From positions 2,914,001 to 2,978,000 of the forward strand of contig NC_015064.1 in assembly GCF_000178975.2 (NCBI RefSeq): 64,000 bases of DNA. The letters run 5' to 3'. Each line of letters begins with the position of its first letter. Within the stretch, counting starts at the first letter, position 1. Under the pieces are notes generated by a model. That model made no database searches. It was given only the letters and a program-made list of their open reading frames with translations, and was not told the DNA's origin. Below, piece by piece: positions 34,629 through 45,185 of this stretch. The DNA is from Granulicella tundricola MP5ACTX9 (lineage in GTDB: Bacteria; Acidobacteriota; Terriglobia; Terriglobales; Acidobacteriaceae). Position numbers and translations under genes: made by a program.

Positions 34629-37049
34629 CTACAGCTTCGCGTTGCGAAGCCGTAGAGAATTGCCGATCACCGAAACTGAGCTGAAGCTCATCGCGGCAGC
34701 GGCGATCATGGGGCTCAATAGAATTCCGAAGAATGGATAGAGGACACCTGCTGCCAACGGCACTCCGAGCGCGTTGTAAAAGAATGCTAGAAAGAGGTTC
34801 TGTCGGATATTGCTCATCGTGTGTTGGCTCAGACGGCGAGCCTTCACGATGCCACGCAGGTCTCCTTTGATGAGGGTGATTCCACCCGTCTCCATCGCTA
34901 CGTCCGTTCCCGTTCCCATAGCGATACCTACGTGCGCTTGTGCAAGGGCGGGCGCGTCGTTCACGCCGTCGCCGGCCATCGCGACGATTGCTCCGGCCGC
35001 TTGTAGCTTCTTTACTACTTCGGCCTTCTTCTCCGGCAGAACGTCGGCCTCGAAGTCGATACCTAGCTTCTTCGCGACGGCTTCGGCTGTTTTATGATTG
35101 TCGCCCGTCACCATGACCACCTTGATGCCTTCTTTCTTGAGCTGTTCGATCGCCTCCGCTGTGGAAACCTTGATCGGGTCAGACACTGCGACGAAGCCGG
35201 CGAACCGTCCGTCAGTGGCAACGAACATAACGGTCTGTCCTTCGGCCTGCAGGGCCTCCGCCTTGCCACGCAAAGTCTCCGTAGATGCCCCGAGGTCGCT
35301 CATAAGGGCGACATTTCCAATGGCGATCTTCTTGCCTCGAATTGTTCCGGTGACGCCCTTTCCGGTTACGGACTGGAACGTATCGACGGGCAACAGCTCA
35401 ACCTTCTTCTCCTGAGCTGCGGCGAGAATGGCAGCCGCCAAAGGATGCTCACTGGCCTTTTCGAGACTGGCCGTGAGTTGGAGGAGATTAGCCTCGTCGA
35501 AGCCTTCGGCGGGCGCGAGGGCGGTGAGTATCGGTTTGCCGACAGTCAGGGTTCCGGTCTTGTCGACTACGAGAGTGTTCACCTTCTCCAGAATCTCTAG
35601 GGCCTCCGCGTTGCGGATGAGGATCCCTTCTCCGGCGCCGCGGCCCGTTCCCACCATGATCGCCATAGGCGTTGCAAGCCCCAAGGCACACGGGCACGCG
35701 ATGATGAGCACGGCCACCGCATTTACCGGTGCATGCGCGTAGTGTGGCTGCGGTCCATAAATCGCCCACACGATGAATGTGATTACCGCTGAGGCGAGGA
35801 CCGCTGGAACGAAGTAGGAAGCGACGGTATCCGCAAGCCGCTGGATGGGCGCGCGGGTGCGCTGCGCTTCGCTAACCATTTTCACAATCTGGGCGAGGAG
35901 TGTGTCTGCGCCGACGCGCTGCGTCTTCATCACGAAGCTGCCGGTGCCGTTGATCGTGCCGGCGATGACCTTTGCATCTTTAGCCTTCTCAACAGGGATT
36001 GGCTCTCCGCTAACCATCGACTCGTCAACCGAACTACTGCCCTCGGTCAAAACGCCGTCCGTTGGAACCTTTTCACCTGGGCGGACTCTCAGACTGTCGC
36101 CTACTTGAATCTTGTTCAGGTCAACATCTTGCTCTTGGCCATCTGCCGAGATGCGTCGTGCCGTCTTGGGGGCTAATCCGAGCAACGCTTTGATCGCGCT
36201 GCTGGTCTGGCTACGAGCTTTCAACTCCAAGACCTGGCCCAGCAAGACAAGGACGGTAATTACGGCTGCCGCCTCGAAGTAAAGACCCAATTGACCGGAC
36301 GTATCCCGGAACGATGCCGGGAAGAGCTGTGGCATGAATACAGCGACGACGCTGTACAAGTAGGCGGAACCGGCCCCAATCGAGATGAGGGTGAACATAT
36401 TGAGGTTTCGGCTCACGATGGACGCCCAGCCCCGCTGAAAGAATGGCCAGCCTCCCCAGAGAACTACTGGTGAAGCGATGGCAAGTTCAAACCATCCAAG
36501 TGACGGGCCTTTCAAAAGCCCTTGGATCGGATGGCTAGGCAGGAGGTCGGAGACCATGATGGCGAGCAATGGGAGCGTCAGGGCTGCACCAATCCAGAAC
36601 CGCCGCGTCATGCTGTCGAGTTCGGGATTTGCCTCGTTAGCCGTGATGGTCATCGGTTCCAGCGCCATACCGCAGATCGGGCAGTCGCCGGGCTCGTCTC
36701 GGATGATCTGGGGGTGCATGGGACAGGTGTACTGCGTACGAGTGGAGGGCGCGACTTGTACTGCCGGTTCGAGAGCCATGCCGCACTTCGGGCAGCTTCC
36801 CGGCCCGAGCTGGTGGACCCCCGGGTGCATCGGGCAGATGTAAGGCGCTTCGGTGTTTCCATGAGGGGCAGCCTTCGTCGCGGGCTGCAAATATCTTTGC
36901 GGAGCGGCAGCAAATTTCGTCGCACAGGAACGACTGCAAAAGTAGTAGGTGTGCCCGTCATACTCCTGATGACTCACCGCGTCCTGTGGCTTGATCATCA
37001 TCCCGCATACGGGATCCCGTACCTCTTCGACTGTATGTTCGTCCACCAT
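34629..37049 (-). CDS. Copper/silver-type P1B ATPase with YHS and two HMBD domains
   Basis: A membrane ATPase that exports Cu(I)/Ag(I)-type ions. The N-terminus has a YHS domain ('[20 protein letters not shown]...[12 protein letters not shown]') and two heavy-metal-binding HMBD motifs ('[22 protein letters not shown]' and '[22 protein letters not shown]'). Membrane segments follow, with transport motif CPC ('[13 protein letters not shown]'), phosphorylation site 'DKTGTLT', 'MVTGDN' and '[10 protein letters not shown]'. I place the start at 37049 (AAGGAG six bases upstream, 806 residues); the frame stays open to a GTG at 37142. The 3' end is a hairpin (about 34629-34656). The following small Cys-rich gene is broken. 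Confidence 0.93.
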   Translation of the reverse strand: MVDEHTVEEVRDPVCGMMIKPQDAVSHQEYDGHTYYFCSRSCATKFAAAPQRYLQPATKAAPHGNTEAPYICPMHPGVHQLGPGSCPKCGMALEPAVQVAPSTRTQYTCPMHPQIIRDEPGDCPICGMALEPMTITANEANPELDSMTRRFWIGAALTLPLLAIMVSDLLPSHPIQGLLKGPSLGWFELAIASPVVLWGGWPFFQRGWASIVSRNLNMFTLISIGAGSAYLYSVVAVFMPQLFPASFRDTSGQLGLYFEAAAVITVLVLLGQVLELKARSQTSSAIKALLGLAPKTARRISADGQEQDVDLNKIQVGDSLRVRPGEKVPTDGVLTEGSSSVDESMVSGEPIPVEKAKDAKVIAGTINGTGSFVMKTQRVGADTLLAQIVKMVSEAQRTRAPIQRLADTVASYFVPAVLASAVITFIVWAIYGPQPHYAHAPVNAVAVLIIACPCALGLATPMAIMVGTGRGAGEGILIRNAEALEILEKVNTLVVDKTGTLTVGKPILTALAPAEGFDEANLLQLTASLEKASEHPLAAAILAAAQEKKVELLPVDTFQSVTGKGVTGTIRGKKIAIGNVALMSDLGASTETLRGKAEALQAEGQTVMFVATDGRFAGFVAVSDPIKVSTAEAIEQLKKEGIKVVMVTGDNHKTAEAVAKKLGIDFEADVLPEKKAEVVKKLQAAGAIVAMAGDGVNDAPALAQAHVGIAMGTGTDVAMETGGITLIKGDLRGIVKARRLSQHTMSNIRQNLFLAFFYNALGVPLAAGVLYPFFGILLSPMIAAAAMSFSSVSVIGNSLRLRNAKL

Positions 37050-37575
37050 TGCGGCTCCTTGCACTGAACAGGGCTGCGTTGACCGCAGCCCCGCCTCAGC
37101 GATTACTTGGAGAGTTTTGCGCGGCTGGCTCATCTCCTTCACCCTTGGTGCTGTGTTGTCCTGTCTCAGAGCCTATCGATCCCAAAGCTTTCCTACTGAG
37201 CAATTGAGTACGTGTTGAGTTGATCGTGGTCAAAACAGCACAGACGCTTCGTTCAGGTTTGCCTATTGCGAGAGGGACCCGACGAAGACGCGACCTCTGG
37301 AAGTATCCGCTGAGAGGCCCTTCGAGACAAGGCTCCTGGCATCAAATACCGGCCACGGTGAAACAAAAAATAAGCCACGTGCGACAAAGGCGTTCACAGC
37401 CCTATGCCAATATCGCTTCGATGGGCGGTGTGCTGTAATGCTCAGATTGAAGGCATCGATAGTGCGAGAGTGTAGATGGTGATATCGAGCTGGCCTTCGG
37501 TTCTTGGGGCCGCACGGTCCATCCGAGGGTTACGCTCTCGACTGGCATTTCGCCAAAAGGCCATATCGCTGCTTA
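37050..37575. other. Divergent intergenic region, P-ATPase / phosphoketolase operon
   Basis: About 525 bases with no credible gene. It should hold the promoters of the minus-strand ATPase and the plus-strand HAD-phosphoketolase operon. The only motif I would defend is the FNR-like palindrome at 37220-37233. Confidence 0.5.
37220..37233. promoter_or_regulatory. FNR/Crp-type palindrome
   Basis: TTGATCGTGGTCAA matches the FNR consensus TTGAT-N4-ATCAA with one mismatch. It lies between the copper-type ATPase (start 170 bases to the left) and the HAD-xfp-aldolase-tpiA operon (start about 340 bases to the right). A FNR-like regulator is encoded in the same island at 59950. A 14-base match in 500 bases can occur by chance. 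Confidence 0.4.
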
Positions 37576-38208
37576 GTGAAAAAGTCCTTACCAATTACGA
37601 CGTTGTTTGTGGATGTAGGCGGGGTATTGCTCACGAATGGTTGGGACCATCTTGCCCGCAAGCGAGCGGCCAAACACTTCAAACTGAATTGGTCAGAGAT
37701 GGATGAGCGTCATCGTCTCGTCTTCGAGACGCACGAGGAGGGCAAGCTCTCCTTTGAGGAATACCTGGGGTGGGTGGTGTTCTTTGAGAAGCGGCCGTTT
37801 ACCCGGATTCAATTTCGCGATTTCATGTTTGCCCAATCGAAGCCATATCCGAAGATGCTTGGCCTGGTTGCCCAACTCAAGGCTCAACACGGCCTGAAGA
37901 TTGTCGTGGTCAGCAATGAGTCGCGCGAGATCAATGCCCATCGCATTCGCACCTTCAGGCTCGACCAATTGGTGGACGCATTCATCTCTTCCTGTTTCGT
38001 TGGAATGCGGAAGCCAGATATTGAAATCTTCCGGCTCGCCCTTGACCTTGCCCAGACCGCCCCTGAGCGCGCTGTTTTCATCGACAACACTCCGATGTTC
38101 GTTCAGATTGCGGAGCGCCTGGGGATGCGAAGCATTCATCACGTCGATTACGAGTCCACCCGCGCAAAGTTCACTTCACTCGGATTGCAGACGAACGACG
38201 CAACCTAG
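37576..38208 (+). CDS. HAD-superfamily hydrolase
   Basis: A protein of about 210 residues of the haloacid dehalogenase superfamily. Motif I is '[11 protein letters not shown]': the nucleophile Asp is present, the usual second Asp (DxD) is Gly, as in the YihX-like 'DxGGV' branch. Motif II 'VVVSNES', motif III Lys 'RKPDIEIF' and motif IV '[19 protein letters not shown]' follow. A GTG at 37576 fits the start best; no ribosome site is clear and the frame is open to 37504. It lies 31 bases before phosphoketolase on the same strand, so a sugar-phosphate phosphatase role in the same pathway is likely but not shown. Confidence 0.8.
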   Translation: MKKSLPITTLFVDVGGVLLTNGWDHLARKRAAKHFKLNWSEMDERHRLVFETHEEGKLSFEEYLGWVVFFEKRPFTRIQFRDFMFAQSKPYPKMLGLVAQLKAQHGLKIVVVSNESREINAHRIRTFRLDQLVDAFISSCFVGMRKPDIEIFRLALDLAQTAPERAVFIDNTPMFVQIAERLGMRSIHHVDYESTRAKFTSLGLQTNDAT

Positions 38209-38239
38209 CCGTGTCACCAGTTCGAAAAGGAGATTCAGA

Positions 38240-40684
38240 ATGCCAACCGACATGCTCACGACCGAGGACCTGCTTCACGAAACGTCCGATGCAATAGCCG
38301 CGGAGGAGTCGCTCAAGGGTGGCGCAACGCTCACTCCAGACCTGCTTCGCCGAATGAACGCTTACTGGCGGGCAGCCAATTATGTGTCGGTCGGCCAGAT
38401 ATACCTCTATGAGAATCCACTCTTGAGAGAACCACTCAAGCTCGAACACGTGAAGCCATTGGTGGTCTCACATTGGGGGACGACGCCGGGGCAGAACTTC
38501 ATCTACGTGCATCTGAACCGGATCATCAAGAAGTATGACCTGAACATGTTCTACATTGCAGGGCCAGGACATGGCGGGCCGGCCATCGTCGGCAACGTGT
38601 ACCTCGAAGGCACCTGGAGTGAGGTGTATCCCAACGTCACCCAGGATGAAGCGGGATTGAAGAAGCTCTTCAAGCAGTTCTCGTTTCCGGGAGGCATCTC
38701 AAGTCACGTCGCGCCGACGACTCCCGGGTCGATCCACGAAGGCGGCGAGTTGGGCTACTCTCTCAGCCATGCATTTGGAGCGGCGTTCGATAATCCGGAC
38801 CTGATCGTCGCCTGCGTCATTGGTGATGGAGAGGCGGAGACGGCGTCGCTAGCTACTTCCTGGCAGTCCAATAAGTTTCTCGATCCCAGGACCGATGGGG
38901 CGGTGCTACCGATCCTGCACCTCAATGGCTACAAAATCAGCAATCCGACTGTTCTGGCTCGCGTCGAGCATGAGGAGCTGGATCAATTCCTGCGGGGTTG
39001 TGGCTGGACTCCATACTTCGTAGAAGGTGACGAGCCTGAGAAGATGCATGAACTCATGGCAACTACGATCGATGTGGCTATCGAGGATATCCATCGCTTC
39101 CAGAGCAATGCGCGTACCGGCAACGATACTACGCGGCCTCGCTGGCCAATGATCGTCCTCAAGTCGCCCAAGGGCTGGACGGGGCCGAAGGTCGTCGACG
39201 GTTTACAGATTGAGGGGACATTTAGATCGCATCAAGTGCCACTTCTGGTCGATCCCGCACATCCGGATCACGTAAAACTTCTGGAAGCGTGGATGAAGAG
39301 CTATAAGGCCGAAGAACTCTTCGATGAAAATGGCCGACTCCTTGCAGAACTGGCAGAGTTGGCGCCTAAGGGCGACCGACGGATGGGAGCCAACCCACAT
39401 GCCAATGGCGGCATTCTGCTCCGCGACCTTGATATGCCTGACTTCCACGACCACGCTGTAACAGTTAACTCTCCGGGCGCAGTGGAGGTTGAGGACACGC
39501 TTGTGCTGGGGTCGTTTCTGCGGGACGTTGCCAAGCTCAATCAGGACAAACGAAACTTTCGCGTGTTTGGTCCCGATGAAACGGTCTCGAACCTTCTTCA
39601 GGCCGTCTTTGAGGTCACCAACCGCCAGTGGGATGCGCGGGAATACAGCAACGACGAGTTCCTCGCACCGGAGGGCCGCGTGTTGGATTCGATGTTGAGC
39701 GAAAACCAATGCGAGGGTTGGTTGGAGGGCTATCTTCTAACCGGAAGGCATGGTCTGTTTAACAGTTACGAGGCGTTCATTCGTATCGTTGATTCGATGT
39801 TCAGCCAACATGCAAAGTGGCTGAAGGTTTGCCGGGAATTGCCTTGGAGACGCGACATTTCGTCGTTGAATTATCTGCTGGCCTCGCATGTCTGGCAGCA
39901 GGATCACAATGGATTCACGCACCAGGACCCTGGCTTCCTCGATCATGTCATCAACAAGAAGGCCGATATCGTGCGCTGTTACCTTCCAGCGGATGCTAAT
40001 TGCCTCTTGTCTGTTTTCGATCACTGCCTGCGCAGCCGGAACTATGTCAACGTCGTCGTCGCTGGGAAACATGCGCTCCCGCAATGGCTCACGATGGATC
40101 AGGCTGTCGTGCATTGCACGGAGGGAGTGGGCATCTGGCAATGGGCAAGCAACGATCAGGAAAACGAGCCAGACGTGGTGATGGGCTGTTGTGGAGATAC
40201 CCCTACCCTGGAGATCCTCGCTGCAGTCTCGATTCTTCGCGAGCATCTGCCTGAGTTGAAGATACGTGTCGTCAACGTCGTCGATCTGATGAAGCTGCAA
40301 CCCAGCACGGAGCATCCCCACGGCCTGACGGAACGTGATTACGACTCCCTTTTCACAAAAGACAAACACATCATCTTTGGCTTTCACGGGTATCCCTGGC
40401 TGATCCATCGTCTCACCTACGCTCGAACCAACCGCAACCTTCATGTGCGCGGTTACAAAGAAGAGGGCACGATTACGACGCCCTTCGACATGCGCGTGCA
40501 AAACGACCTCGACCGCTTTCACCTGGTGATGGACGTAGTGGACCGGGTACCGAATCTGGGCTCAAAGGGCGACTATCTAAAACAGCAGATGAAGGACAAG
40601 CTCATCGAGCACAAGCATTACATCGACGCCCACGGCGAGGACATGCCGGAGATCCGGAATTGGAAATGGAGTGCCACAAAGTGA
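38240..40684 (+). CDS. xfp: Phosphoketolase (xylulose-5-P / fructose-6-P)
   Basis: An 814-residue thiamine-diphosphate enzyme that splits xylulose 5-phosphate (and often fructose 6-phosphate) with phosphate into acetyl phosphate and glyceraldehyde 3-phosphate or erythrose 4-phosphate. Landmarks: '[12 protein letters not shown]', '[17 protein letters not shown]', '[10 protein letters not shown]', '[27 protein letters not shown]', the TPP/Mg motif '[15 protein letters not shown]', '[11 protein letters not shown]', 'SPKGWTGP' and '[13 protein letters not shown]'. AAGGAG nine bases before the ATG at 38240 fixes the start; the open frame upstream overlaps the HAD gene and is not real. It is second in a plus-strand operon HAD-xfp-aldolase-tpiA. 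No acetate kinase gene lies in the window. Confidence 0.96.
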   Translation: MPTDMLTTEDLLHETSDAIAAEESLKGGATLTPDLLRRMNAYWRAANYVSVGQIYLYENPLLREPLKLEHVKPLVVSHWGTTPGQNFIYVHLNRIIKKYDLNMFYIAGPGHGGPAIVGNVYLEGTWSEVYPNVTQDEAGLKKLFKQFSFPGGISSHVAPTTPGSIHEGGELGYSLSHAFGAAFDNPDLIVACVIGDGEAETASLATSWQSNKFLDPRTDGAVLPILHLNGYKISNPTVLARVEHEELDQFLRGCGWTPYFVEGDEPEKMHELMATTIDVAIEDIHRFQSNARTGNDTTRPRWPMIVLKSPKGWTGPKVVDGLQIEGTFRSHQVPLLVDPAHPDHVKLLEAWMKSYKAEELFDENGRLLAELAELAPKGDRRMGANPHANGGILLRDLDMPDFHDHAVTVNSPGAVEVEDTLVLGSFLRDVAKLNQDKRNFRVFGPDETVSNLLQAVFEVTNRQWDAREYSNDEFLAPEGRVLDSMLSENQCEGWLEGYLLTGRHGLFNSYEAFIRIVDSMFSQHAKWLKVCRELPWRRDISSLNYLLASHVWQQDHNGFTHQDPGFLDHVINKKADIVRCYLPADANCLLSVFDHCLRSRNYVNVVVAGKHALPQWLTMDQAVVHCTEGVGIWQWASNDQENEPDVVMGCCGDTPTLEILAAVSILREHLPELKIRVVNVVDLMKLQPSTEHPHGLTERDYDSLFTKDKHIIFGFHGYPWLIHRLTYARTNRNLHVRGYKEEGTITTPFDMRVQNDLDRFHLVMDVVDRVPNLGSKGDYLKQQMKDKLIEHKHYIDAHGEDMPEIRNWKWSATK

Positions 40685-40686
40685 AC

Positions 40687-41760
40687 ATGCAAACTCTTGA
40701 AGCAACGGCCAAGATGATGGTCGCCGACGGCAAGGGCCTACTGGCGATCGACGAAAGCACCGAAACCTGCAATAAGCGTTTTGCCAAGTGGGGAATCCCA
40801 CAGACTGCGGAGTCCCACCGGCTGTACCGAGAGTTGATTGTGAACACGCCAGGTCTTAGCGAGTCTATTAGTGGAGCGATCCTTTACGACGAGACAATTC
40901 GGCAAGAGATGAACGACAGAATACCCTTTGCCGAGGCCCTTGCGGCACGCGGTATCATTCCAGGCATTAAGGTCGATCTGGGGGCCAAAGAGATGGCGGC
41001 GTTCCCGGGTGAAAAGGTTACGGAAGGTTTGGACGGCTTGCGTGCTCGCTTGGCGGAGTATGCGCAAATGGGCGCTCGCTTCGCGAAGTGGCGAGCGGTC
41101 TTCGCTATCGGCGATAGGACTCCGAGCCACGGGTGCGTTGAAGCTAATGCACACGCGCTGGCCCGCTATGCCGCGCTGTGTCAGGAGGCAGGACTTGTCC
41201 CGGTCGTCGAGCCGGAGGTTCTAATGGAGGGATCTCACACCTTGGACATGTGCTCAGAAGTCACCGAGAGAGTTCTGCGTAGCGTCTTCAGGGAGCTCTA
41301 TGCCCAACGGGTGAAACTCGAAGGAATGATCCTGAAGCCAAATATGGTGCTTCCCGGTGTGACTTGCCCTGTGCAGGAGTCTGTGGAGGAAGTGGCCGAT
41401 GCAACGGTCGGTTGTCTGTTGCGCTCGGTTCCCGCCGCGGTTCCGGGCGTTGTCTTCTTGTCAGGCGGTCAATCCGGCGAACTTGCCTCCGCCCGTCTCA
41501 ATGCGATGAACGTACGGCACAAGTCGCGCCTTCCCTGGGAGTTGTCGTTCTCCTTTGGGCGCGCCATTCAAGAGCCAGCCCTGGAAATCTGGCATGGCAA
41601 CCAGGCGAACGTCATCCCGGCGCAGAAAGCTCTCTACCATCGCGCCAAGTGCGACCGCGCTGCGCATCGCGGCGAATACAGCGCAACGGTAGAGGCTGAT
41701 CACGAGATGAGCGTGCAGGATGAAGTGGACTATCTCGCATATGCAGGAGGAGCCAGATGA
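40687..41760 (+). CDS. Fructose-bisphosphate aldolase, class I
   Basis: A 357-residue Schiff-base (metal-independent) aldolase that cleaves or forms fructose 1,6-bisphosphate. Landmarks: 'ATAKMMVADGKGLLAIDESTETCNKRF', 'GIIPGIKVDLG', 'RFAKWRAVFAIG', 'PVVEPEVLM', the Schiff-base Lys in 'EGMILKPNMVLPG', and 'VFLSGGQSGELASARLNAMN', 'SFSFGRAIQEPALEIWHG'. The start at 40687 follows the phosphoketolase stop by two bases; the frame is open to 40660, which would overlap phosphoketolase. The stop overlaps the tpiA ATG (ATGA, 41757-41760), so the three genes are coupled. Confidence 0.95.
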   Translation: MQTLEATAKMMVADGKGLLAIDESTETCNKRFAKWGIPQTAESHRLYRELIVNTPGLSESISGAILYDETIRQEMNDRIPFAEALAARGIIPGIKVDLGAKEMAAFPGEKVTEGLDGLRARLAEYAQMGARFAKWRAVFAIGDRTPSHGCVEANAHALARYAALCQEAGLVPVVEPEVLMEGSHTLDMCSEVTERVLRSVFRELYAQRVKLEGMILKPNMVLPGVTCPVQESVEEVADATVGCLLRSVPAAVPGVVFLSGGQSGELASARLNAMNVRHKSRLPWELSFSFGRAIQEPALEIWHGNQANVIPAQKALYHRAKCDRAAHRGEYSATVEADHEMSVQDEVDYLAYAGGAR

Positions 41761-42557
41761 AAACGGAAATCCGCCAGAAATTCATTGTTGGGAACTGGAA
41801 GATGCACACGACCTCATTCGAAGCCCAGCAACTCGCCAAGGGCATAGTTGATGGCTTGGCCGCGCCGGACCACGTCACAGTAGTCCTCTGCCCACCGTTC
41901 CCGTACCTTCCGATCGTTGGAGACATGCTCAGGGGTAGCCGGGTCGCGCTTGGCGCGCAGAATGTTTACCCGGAAACCGAAGGCGCCTTCACCGGCGAGG
42001 TGAGCCCGAACATGTTGCTCGATCTCGACTGCAAATACGTCATCGTGGGACATAGTGAGCGCAGACACAAGCTAGGCGAATCCGAAGCTTTTATCAATCG
42101 TAAAGTGAAGTGTGCGCTCGATTCAGGTTTGGACGTGATCCTTTGCGTGGGCGAGACTCTAGAGCAGCGACAAGGCGGACGGACGGAGGCGGTACTCGAT
42201 CATCAGCTCAGCACCGGATTGGATGGAGTATCGTCCGATATGTTGTCTCACCTCAGCGTCGCCTACGAACCAGTGTGGGCGATCGGCAACGACGAACATC
42301 ATGCAACTCCTCAACAGGCGCATGATACGCATGTGCTCATTCGGAGAAAACTCACTCAGATACTTGGGGCGACGTGGTCCGAGGAGCTATCGGTCCATTA
42401 CGGTGGCAGCGTTGAACCGGGGAATGCAGCCGCGTTTTTGGGTCAGGACGGCATCGACGGTGTTCTGATTGGCGGTGCCAGTCTGAAGGCCGATGAGTTT
42501 CTCGCCATCGTCAATGCGGGTATTTGTGAAACAGAAGCGGAAATGCAGACCGCGTGA
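41757..42557 (+). CDS. tpiA: Triose-phosphate isomerase
   Basis: Interconverts dihydroxyacetone phosphate and glyceraldehyde 3-phosphate. A 266-residue TIM barrel with 'FIVGNWKMH' (catalytic Lys), 'YVIVGHSERR' (catalytic His), 'VAYEPVWAIG' (catalytic Glu) and 'VHYGGSVEPGNA' / 'DGVLIGGASL' phosphate-binding loops. GGAGGAG precedes the ATG inside the aldolase end. The C-terminal tail 'CETEAEMQTA' is slightly long, and its DNA overlaps the end of a convergent short ORF (42511-42648). Confidence 0.95.
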   Translation: MKTEIRQKFIVGNWKMHTTSFEAQQLAKGIVDGLAAPDHVTVVLCPPFPYLPIVGDMLRGSRVALGAQNVYPETEGAFTGEVSPNMLLDLDCKYVIVGHSERRHKLGESEAFINRKVKCALDSGLDVILCVGETLEQRQGGRTEAVLDHQLSTGLDGVSSDMLSHLSVAYEPVWAIGNDEHHATPQQAHDTHVLIRRKLTQILGATWSEELSVHYGGSVEPGNAAAFLGQDGIDGVLIGGASLKADEFLAIVNAGICETEAEMQTA

Positions 42558-42648
42558 AACGCGGACAAGTCGCCGGACCGGCCCGGTGGACATCCGTGTG
42601 CACTGGGCAGGTGTAAAGGCAACCGCTAGGGTTCTTTGCATTTGTCAT
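42511..42648 (-). CDS. Short heavy-metal-binding-domain (HMBD) ORF coupled to glgP
   Basis: A 45-residue ORF whose ATG (42648-42646) overlaps the TGA of glgP (ATGA). Its core 'YTCPVHTDVHRAGPATCP' matches the HMBD consensus YTCPMHPxVxxxxPGxCPxCGM at most positions, as in the P-ATPase at 34629-37049. After TCP the sequence turns to unrelated residues and runs antiparallel into the tpiA 3' end. So it is either a tiny metal-binding protein or a domain cut off at a rearrangement joint. The overlap with glgP suggests it is still translated. Confidence 0.55.
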   Translation of the reverse strand: MTNAKNPSGCLYTCPVHTDVHRAGPATCPRFTRSAFPLLFHKYPH

Positions 42649-45185
42649 CGCTGCCAGATAATCTGCCCGGTTTCGAGAGGGACGAACGCTTCGGGGTGCG
42701 ATGGGATGAGACGGGCTGTATAGTCTTCGACCGGACGTTTTGCGAGACAGCAAACTGAGTAGATGAGGATGCCTGACGAGTCTGCCGAAGATTTACATAC
42801 AGCCATGATCTCAGGTTTGTCCCCGCTCTCTTCGGTCGGAGCGGCATAGAGTTCCACTCTGAATTCATCCGGACGGAGCCCACCAGAGACGACCGGAATA
42901 TAAAACCAGTGTTGACCATCTCTCGTCTCGGCCGTGACTGTGCCAAAGGCGAGCGTTTGCCAATGGTCTGCGAGCCGGCGCTGCCACTGCAAAATGTTGA
43001 CGCCGAGCTTGCCATCGTTCGCAGAGCGTGATTTGTAGCCTGCAGCGGCTGGCAGGTAATGATCGTTTGTATATTCGCGTATTGCCCGGCTCGCAGAGAA
43101 CTCAGGAGTGAGCGTCGCCATGCTCTCGCGTACACGATCAAGCCACCGGGCAGGCATTCCTTGCTCGTCTCGATCATAGAATTCGGGAACAACTTGCTGC
43201 TCCAGCAGCGTGTAGAGACTTTCCACTTCGGAAGCGTCCCATGCAGGATCCTCGCCGTGCTCTTTTCCGTCTCCGATCGCCCATCCGATCTCCGGGGTAT
43301 AAGCCTCCGCCCACCAGCCGTCAAGCTCGGAGATATTGAGCCCTCCATTGGCCAGAACTTTCATTCCGCTTGTCCCACAGGCCTCCCAAGGTCTCCGAGG
43401 TGTGTTGATCCAGAGATCCATACCCTTGACCAGTTCTTGCGCCATCTGCATGTCGTAGTCGCTAAGGAACACAACATGGCTCCGAACCTCGGGCCGCTCA
43501 ATGAAATCGTTCCACCGCTTGATAAGCTCCTGTCCCGGAATATCCTCAGGATGAGCCTTACCGGCCAGGATCAGTTGCACAGGGCGTCGCGAATCTGTGA
43601 GCAGGCGAATGAGCCGGTCAGGATCGTGCAGCAAGAGATCGGGACGCTTATAGGTTGCGAAGCGGCGTGCAAACCCAATTGTTAGCACGTCTTCCTTGAA
43701 CAGTTCAGCGATGTCTATGTGAGGACCGCCTTTGGCCGAGAGCTGCCGCGCGTAGCGGTGACGCACCTCAGCGAGCATCGTCTTTCGGGCCGAAGTACGC
43801 ATTCGCCACAACTCACCGCCGGTCAAGCCACGAACGCTGTCTGCGAGTGGGCGGTCGCCCCGCCAACGATCTGGCCCGCATGCCCTGGTCCAAAGCGCGT
43901 CCGCCTCGGCGGAATCCCAGGTCGGCACATGAATTCCGTTCGTGACAGAACCCACCGGGACTTCCGCCTGAGGCCATCTCGGAAACAGCGGCTGAAAAAT
44001 CTGCCTGCTTACTTCTCCGTGCAGCTTGCTGACGCCGCTGACCTGACCGCTGCCGCGAAGCGCAAGGTAAGCCATGTTGAAAGGCTCGGAGGCATCTGCA
44101 GGGTTCTGTCTTCCCAAACTGAGGAGCTCCTCCATGGAAATTGCCAGTTCGTCTTTCGCGTAGTGGCCGAGATACTTCCAGCAGAGCTCCGGGGCGAATC
44201 GGTCAAATCCAGCTGGGACAGCTGTGTGGGTTGTAAACAAGTTTCCTGCCCTGGTGATCGTCAGCGCGACATCAAGAGAAACACGATGATCTGCCATATA
44301 GTACCGAGCGCGTTCAAGCACAGCGAAGGCCGCGTGGCCTTCGTTGAGATGGCACACTTCAGGGCTGAGACCCAGTTCTCGGAGCAGACGCCAACCCCCG
44401 ATACCCAGAACGATCTCTTGCTTCAGCCGCATCTCAGCATCGCCGCCGTATAACTCGCTAGTAATTCCGCGATGTGCGGCGCTATTGGCGAAGTCATTCG
44501 CGTCCAAGAGAAATAGTTTTGTCCGACCGGCGAGCACCTGCCAGCATCGCAGCCAGATCATGGCACCGGGGAGTTGAATTTGGATACGCAGCCACTCTCC
44601 GTTCGCACGCCGCAGCGGCTGCACGGGCATTTGCCCAGGATCGTTCACGGGATAGAGCGCGCGTTGATTGCCATCAGCATCGAAGTCCTGACGAAAGTAT
44701 CCTTGCCCCCATAGCAAGCCAACGCCGACTACTGGCACGCCCAAGTCGCTCGCCGCCTTCATCTGGTCGCCCGCGACATTGCCAAGTCCGCCAGAGTAAA
44801 TCGGCAAGGCTTCGGTCAGCATGAACTCCATGCTGAAATAGGCAATCGTTGTGAGCGATATCTTGGGATGCGTCTTTTGAAACCACGCGTCAGCCGAGAA
44901 GAACTTGCGTTTGTGCTGCAGCAAGTCGGAGAGGCGCTCCTGAAACTCTGGCGTGCCCAGAAGAACCTTTACCCTATCGTCTGAGACCGTTTGCAGAATC
45001 ACCCAGGGATTCTGCGTTGAGTGCCATAGATAACTGTCCAGGGCTTCCCAAAGGGGGTCCGCCATGTGGTTCCAAGACCAATGCAGATTCAGCGCCAACT
45101 CCTTGAGTGCGTCAATTCCCAAAGCGGGTGCTGCGTTTACTCCTGCGGCCTTCTTATCTGGTTTGCTGGATTTCAGATCGCTCAC
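42645..45185 (-). CDS. glgP: Glycogen/alpha-glucan phosphorylase
   Basis: Releases glucose 1-phosphate from glycogen or maltodextrin using phosphate. An 846-residue GT35 enzyme of the DUF3417-containing type: 'LALNLHWSWNHMADPLWEAL' near the start, 'AYFSMEFMLTEALPIYSGGLGNVAGD', 'HLNEGHAAFAVLE', 'VTNGIHVPTW', 'FARRFATYKRPDLLL', and the PLP-lysine region 'WEACGTSGMKVLANGGLN'. The C-terminal part ('FYIPVVSGGLRPDEFRVELYA') matches the extended form of the family. The start overlaps the pgm stop by four bases. It is last but one in the minus-strand run and supplies substrate to phosphoglucomutase. Confidence 0.95.
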   Translation of the reverse strand: MSDLKSSKPDKKAAGVNAAPALGIDALKELALNLHWSWNHMADPLWEALDSYLWHSTQNPWVILQTVSDDRVKVLLGTPEFQERLSDLLQHKRKFFSADAWFQKTHPKISLTTIAYFSMEFMLTEALPIYSGGLGNVAGDQMKAASDLGVPVVGVGLLWGQGYFRQDFDADGNQRALYPVNDPGQMPVQPLRRANGEWLRIQIQLPGAMIWLRCWQVLAGRTKLFLLDANDFANSAAHRGITSELYGGDAEMRLKQEIVLGIGGWRLLRELGLSPEVCHLNEGHAAFAVLERARYYMADHRVSLDVALTITRAGNLFTTHTAVPAGFDRFAPELCWKYLGHYAKDELAISMEELLSLGRQNPADASEPFNMAYLALRGSGQVSGVSKLHGEVSRQIFQPLFPRWPQAEVPVGSVTNGIHVPTWDSAEADALWTRACGPDRWRGDRPLADSVRGLTGGELWRMRTSARKTMLAEVRHRYARQLSAKGGPHIDIAELFKEDVLTIGFARRFATYKRPDLLLHDPDRLIRLLTDSRRPVQLILAGKAHPEDIPGQELIKRWNDFIERPEVRSHVVFLSDYDMQMAQELVKGMDLWINTPRRPWEACGTSGMKVLANGGLNISELDGWWAEAYTPEIGWAIGDGKEHGEDPAWDASEVESLYTLLEQQVVPEFYDRDEQGMPARWLDRVRESMATLTPEFSASRAIREYTNDHYLPAAAGYKSRSANDGKLGVNILQWQRRLADHWQTLAFGTVTAETRDGQHWFYIPVVSGGLRPDEFRVELYAAPTEESGDKPEIMAVCKSSADSSGILIYSVCCLAKRPVEDYTARLIPSHPEAFVPLETGQIIWQR

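Noticed and set aside
37901-38239. N-terminal extension of phosphoketolase to 37901
   Set aside because: It lies inside the HAD gene in another frame, and AAGGAG marks the start at 38240.
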